A stretch of 64,000 nucleotides of DNA from Mayamaea pseudoterrestris (Eukaryota; Bacillariophyta; Bacillariophyceae; Sellaphorales; Sellaphoraceae), in the NCBI GenBank assembly GCA_027923505.1, contig BROI01000004.1:248001-312000 (forward strand), written 5' to 3'. Made by a program: the position numbers and the translations under genes. Each line of letters opens with the position of its first letter. Positions within the stretch are counted from its first letter, which is position 1. A model generated the notes under the pieces. It had not been told where the DNA came from. It was given only the letters and a program-made list of their open reading frames with translations, and did not search any database. Positions 59,601 to 64,000 of the stretch are shown piece after piece.

Positions 59601-60689
59601 CGATGCTGGAGTGGAGCATCCGAAATGCAGCAGCTACGACGAGGCACGTCATGAAAGCAGTCCCTTGTCAATGGAAAGCAAATCACCGCGGTGGGATGGC
59701 ACGTGGACGATTTGAAGATTTCCGCACGTCGACGTGAGCGTAGTGGATGCGTTCATCGAGCAGATGGATGAGGAGTTCGGCAAGGAGACTCCAATGAACA
59801 AGTCACGCGGAAAAGTGCACGACTACCTCGGCATGGTATTGGACTATACTAAGCCTGAGAAGTAGCAATCAACATGGTTGATTATGTGGAAGAACATCCT
59901 TCATCATGCGCCGGGCGACATGGATGGAACGGGCAGCTATCCGGCCGCCAGTCACTTGTTTCAGATCTCGGAAAATCCTGTCATGCTGAGCGAGCGAAGA
60001 AGCAGATTTTTGTGACGATTGTGATGCAGTGTCTGTATCTGAGTCAGCGAGCGACCGGATATTCGCACAGCGATTTCTTTCTTGAGCACGAGGCTGCAGC
60101 AGCCCGACGAAGACGACTATAAGAAGGCTGCAAGAGTGATTAAATATTTACGCGGAAGCGTGGACATGGTGTTGACGCTGAAGGCGGACCAGTCCGGGAT
60201 AGTCCAGTGGTGGGTGGATGCATCACGGACACGCAGACATGAAGGGTCACACTGGTGGAACAATGACACTTGGAAAAGGGTCAGTGTACAGTACGTCGGC
60301 TAAACAGAAGTTGGTAACAAGAAGCTCGACGGAGAGTGAAGTCGTGGAGTTCACGATGCTACCGCAGTTGATGTGGACAGGATATTTTCTGAAGGCACAA
60401 GGTTTCGGGGTCAAGGACACGAAATTGTACCAAGACAATATGAGTTCAATGTTGTTGGAAAAGAATGGCAGAAGCTCAAGTACAAAGCGCACGCGACACA
60501 TGAATGTTCGGTACTTCTTTGTGAAGGATCGCGTGGCAGCTGGTGAGGTCAACATCGAGCATTGTCCGACCGGAGACATGGTCGCGGATTTCTTTACGAA
60601 ACCATTGCAGGGAGCCCAGTTTGGCAAGCTCCGCAACCTGGTTATGAATCTGGCCTCAAGCAGTAAGTACTACTTGGACCAAAGGAGTG

Positions 60690-60827
60690 TGTTGAGCATG
60701 GATGAGAACCCAAACCGAAGAGACAGCGGTGACGTCACGAAGACGGTCACGTTTAAGTAAGCGCGGTAAGCGGCAACCGAAGGAGTGGATCGAGGACGAT
60801 CACTTCTTGGAGAAAATAAGTAAAGTG
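60690..60827 (+). repeat. 3' LTR of the copia fossil
   Basis: 138 bp, identical as read to 56530-56667. It ends 170 bp before the isopropylmalate isomerase ATG, and carries GTGACGTCAC at 60729-60738, so it may affect that promoter (inference). Confidence 0.9.
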
Positions 60828-60997
60828 GTTTTATTGACTCTGTTCTGCTTAATCATTAGTGTCGCTTCAAGGGCGCGCAAGATATATTCTAGATCCAACA
60901 CCATCTCACAAGCAGATCTTGTTCTTAGAGGCAATCAACCATCGGAAAAGCAAACTTTCTAATTGATCAGTTTTTTACAAATCCCTACTCTCAAATC

Positions 60998-63662
60998 ATG
61001 ACGAGATATAGCAGTCTATGCGTCTGTCTGTATCTAGCGGGAGCTGCAACGGTGACAGCCTTTGCACCTTTGACAGCTCGACCGTCGTCTCTTCTTCGTC
61101 TTGATGCAACTGCACCACGCACCTTGTACGACAAAATCTGGGACGACCACTTGGTCGATGACGATGGCATGTCCCGGCTCCTCTACGTCGACCGCCACTT
61201 GGTGCATGAAGTCACTTCACCGCAAGCATTTGAAGGTCTTCGCATTGCCGGACGAGGAATTCGACGACCTGACTGCACCTTGACGACTGTGGATCACAAC
61301 GTTCCAACCAGCGATCGCACTAGACTGGTTGATGTTGAAACATTCATTGAGGAAACTGCTAGTCGGACGCAGGTTTTGCAGCTGGAGCAAAATGTTCGCG
61401 ATTTTGGACTCAAGTATTTTTCATTTGCGGATGAGCGACAGGTGAGCGACGAGTGGGACTGGATTGGAATGGATTGAATGAAATGGATGGCATTATATTT
61501 TGAATTTATGCTTACGCCTTTTACTTCATTCATGTTAGGGTATTGTTCACATTATCGGCCCGGAGCAAGGCTTTACGCTGCCAGGTTGCGTCACGGTATG
61601 TGGAGACTCGCACACTGCCACGCATGGAGCCTTTGGAGCGCTAGCCTTTGGAATTGGAACGTCAGAGGTGGAGCATGTTCTTGCAACTCAGGTATGTCTC
61701 TTACGTGTATCGTGCATGTAAATAATGTGAGCTGTGTTGGCTTTCGTGGGACAAACCTTGCTCATTTTCTTTCCAACAGACCCTGGCGCAAACCAAGACG
61801 AAGAATATGCTCATCCGCGTCGACGGAAAGTTAAGCGACGGTGTTACGTCTAAAGATATCATTCTTCATATTATTGGTTTAATTGGTACGGCCGGTGGCA
61901 CTGGGTATACCATTGAGTTTGCCGGAACAGCTATTGAAAGTCTTTCGATGGAAGCGCGCATGTCCATTTCCAACATGGCCATTGAGGCTGGTGCTCGGGC
62001 CGGCCTCATTCCTCCTGATGATATCACATTTGACTACTTGAAAGGTCGTCCCATGTCGCCGTCCAACGAAGAATGGGACGCGGCTGTGAAATACTGGAGA
62101 TCGCTCCGGTCTGACGAGGGTGCATTCTACGACGAGACGGTATTGATTGATGCGGACGATATCGCGCCAACAATTACCTGGGGCACAAGCCCGCAGGACG
62201 TTGCTCCCATCACGGGAACTGTGCCATTAATCGCTTCCGTCGACAATCCAGCGCGACAGGTACGTTTACATGATCGATGATATGGACTGGGTTGTTCTGC
62301 CAATTCGCAACTGACATTTTATTTACCCACTTGCTTTTTCAGGCCGCCATGAAACGATCACTTGAATACATTGGACTCGAGGAAGGGCAGAAACTGGAAG
62401 GAGAGCCTATTGAAAAGGTTTTTATTGGATCATGCACGAACGGCCGTATTGAGGATCTTCGCGAGGTTGCTGCGATTGCCATGGGCCGCAAGGTTGCAAA
62501 GGGAGTACATGCCATGGTTGTTCCTGGATCTGGCCTTGTGAAGAAGCAAGCCGAAGACGAGGGTCTTGACAAGATTCTAATGGAGGCTGGATTCGATTGG
62601 CGCGAGCCTGGATGCTCCATGTGCTTGGCCATGAACCCCGACAAGCTCAAACCACAGGAGCGATGTGCATCCACATCGAACCGCAACTTTGAGGGCCGAC
62701 AGGGTAATGGCGGACGAACACATCTCATGTCTCCCGCCATGGCGGCCGCTGCAGCGTGCAGTGGAACTCTGGCAGATGTCCGCAAGTTTCCGTATTTGGG
62801 TGATCCATCCGCCGATCCTCGTGTAGTGGGCATCGAGCAGAGTCGGGCATTTACTACGGAATCGTACAAGAATCCGGGGCCAATCATCTCACCCATCCCT
62901 CCGTATTTGGAGAAGAGCGGAGCTTCTACAGGCGGAGCGGCTGGACTTCCCAAATTCACGTCGCTCACTGGCGTTGCTGCGCCGCTGGACATTCAGAATA
63001 TTGACACTGACATGATTATTCCCAAGGAATTTTTGAAAACGATTCAACGCGCTGGACTAGGTTTTGCTGCCTTTGCTGAGCTTAGGTATGAAAACCCTGA
63101 AGAAGTTGCAACGATCGGCGAGGAGGTTGCCAGACCCCGAAGCGATTTCGTTTTGAACAAGGACGGTTACCGAGGCAAAACTCAGATTCTTGTTGCTGGG
63201 GACAATTTCGGCTGTGGGTCTAGTCGCGAGCATGCTCCCTGGTCCATTAACGATATGGGTATCAAGTGCATCATTAGCACATCGTTCGCCGATATATTTT
63301 ACAACAATTGCTTCAACAACGGCATGCTGCCCGTGACCCTGCCGCGCGAACAAGTAGAAGTCTTGCTCGCAGACGCAGCGTCTCCAGGAACGGAAATTAC
63401 GGTCGACTTGATTAACCAAAAGGTTGTTCGACCAAATGGCGAAGAATTTTCATTTGAGATTGATGCATTCCGCAAGGACTGCCTCGCGAACGGACTCGAC
63501 AAGATTGGCTTGACACTTGCCAAGGCGGACAAGATCTCCGTGTTCGAAAAGACGAGAACGGAGAAGTACCCCTGGCTGGATGGCGCTACATACAAGGTTC
63601 CTGACGTTGTCCCAATGTATCCGGATGCAGGTTACTGGGCCAAGGAGGCTGTCACTGCCTAA
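60998..63662 (+). CDS. Plastid 3-isopropylmalate dehydratase, LeuC-LeuD fusion
   Basis: Four exons: 60998-61441, 61539-61691, 61780-62259 and 62343-63662, all phase 0 (introns 97, 88 and 83 bp); 798 residues. [24 protein letters not shown] is a signal peptide with a TAFAP plastid motif. The large-subunit part has [20 protein letters not shown] and the three iron-sulfur Cys in GSCTNGR (about 388) and GCSMC (about 449). After a short linker (about 560-575) the small-subunit part runs from [19 protein letters not shown] through [16 protein letters not shown]. It isomerises 2- to 3-isopropylmalate in leucine synthesis. One chain covers both subunits, as in fungal LEU1, while plants and bacteria keep them apart. 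Converges on HisD with about 120 bp between stops. Confidence 0.94.
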
Positions 63663-63783
63663 AAAGCAGAAAATGATATCCTGTGCTGCTTGCATTTTTT
63701 GCGTCAATTATGAAAGCTACTCTTGCCACAAACAAAGTAAACCTTAACATGGGTAGCATTAAAGAAACTTTACACGTCACTAC

Positions 63784-64000
63784 TTATATTTTTGCCGCTT
63801 TATCCTTGTGCTCAGCGGCAAGACTCCTCGCTTCAGCCGCTCTCGCATGTCCCTCCAAGCCTTCCAAGCGAGCCATGACGATGCTGTCATCTACCATTGG
63901 CTGACTCGCCAGCTTGTCATCCACCCGCATCCACGTGCGAATTCGTAAAAAGTTAAACACGCTTAATCCTCCCGTGTATCGCCCTGTTCCGCCCGTGGGC
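63784..64000 (-). CDS. Histidinol dehydrogenase, C-terminal part
   Basis: The minus strand is open from the window edge to a TAA at 63786-63784. It reads PTGGTGRYTGGLSVFNF then a charged helix with LEGLEGHARAAEARS. PTGG-ARYTSGLSVFDF and EGLEAHARS are typical of the last part of HisD, which oxidises histidinol to histidine in two steps. Only about 71 residues lie in the window; the start and the catalytic site are beyond the edge. Because no start codon is included, it is easy to overlook. Confidence 0.85.
   Translation of the reverse strand, partial: PTGGTGRYTGGLSVFNFLRIRTWMRVDDKLASQPMVDDSIVMARLEGLEGHARAAEARSLAAEHKDKAAKI

Larger units (their letters stand above)
56530..60827 (+). mobile_element. 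Broken Ty1/copia-type LTR retroelement
   Basis: A copia-class fossil of about 4.3 kb between two 138-bp direct repeats. Parts seen in order: gag-like region with a CX2CX4HX4C zinc knuckle near 57.6 kb, retropepsin-like region near 57.8 kb, integrase-like region around 58.4-58.9 kb, remnants of reverse transcriptase around 59.4-60.0 kb, and an RNase H region near 60.2-60.65 kb, the order (integrase before reverse transcriptase) that defines copia. It is clearly broken, with roughly ten or more interruptions. The LTRs are identical as read, suggesting a young insertion. No clear target-site duplication was found. Confidence 0.88.

Noticed and set aside
56530-60827. Target-site duplication of the copia fossil
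   Set aside because: The bases flanking the two LTRs (CCATC on the left, GTTTT on the right) do not match.

Overview
This is nuclear DNA from a photosynthetic stramenopile, most likely a diatom. The evidence is indirect but consistent. Genes are packed on both strands with spliceosomal introns of about 65-125 bp. Three nuclear-encoded proteins (acyltransferase at 19.7 kb, PPR protein at 37.4 kb, isopropylmalate isomerase at 61.0 kb) start with a signal peptide followed by an SAFVP, EAFSP or TAFAP motif, the bipartite import signal of plastids derived from a red alga. A heat-shock-factor-like regulator, Cys-rich secreted repeats and a copia-type retroelement also fit. Species cannot be named from sequence alone.

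Layout. 0-2.8 kb: a 42-bp tandem array, a Cys-cluster protein and a double-SWIB chromatin protein. 3.1-11.5 kb: a 2814-residue STAND-type NTPase with a Ser-rich N-terminus and a TPR C-terminus. 11.6-19.3 kb: a kinesin-13-like motor, organellar-type prolyl-tRNA synthetase with a WHEP domain, and a disordered coiled-coil protein. 19.7-24.9 kb: plastid acyltransferase, mitochondrial ribosomal protein bL19, a second 42-bp array in opposite orientation, a GlcNAc-transferase-like enzyme and a small coiled-coil protein. 25.5-34.6 kb: syntaxin-5, an HSF-like protein with an altered recognition helix and a seven-exon full-size ABCG/PDR transporter. 34.6-44.7 kb: an unrecognised protein, a PDZ-PPR plastid protein and two secreted or surface proteins (Cys-repeat plus ricin-B lectin; double NIDO). 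45.4-55.0 kb: LETM1, topoisomerase III beta split by a 905-bp element with perfect 32-bp inverted ends, and a MYST acetyltransferase. 55.3-64.0 kb: a Golgi-type membrane protein, a broken copia fossil with identical 138-bp LTRs, fused LeuC-LeuD and the end of histidinol dehydrogenase.

Most genes are housekeeping and unrelated in pathway. Common themes are chromatin and DNA handling (SWIB, MYST, TOP3B), secretory traffic and surface proteins (syntaxin-5, glycosyltransferases, lectin, NIDO), organelle function (ProRS, bL19, LETM1, PPR, acyltransferase) and amino-acid synthesis (LeuCD, HisD). Many convergent gene pairs end within 25-60 bp of each other.

The most unusual observations are the TIR element inside TOP3B, whose ends mimic a splice donor but lack a canonical acceptor, and two exactly 42-bp-periodic arrays of TGACG motifs pointing at nearby start codons. 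Exon borders were worked out by hand from splice signals, reading frame and remembered family alignments; no database search was run.
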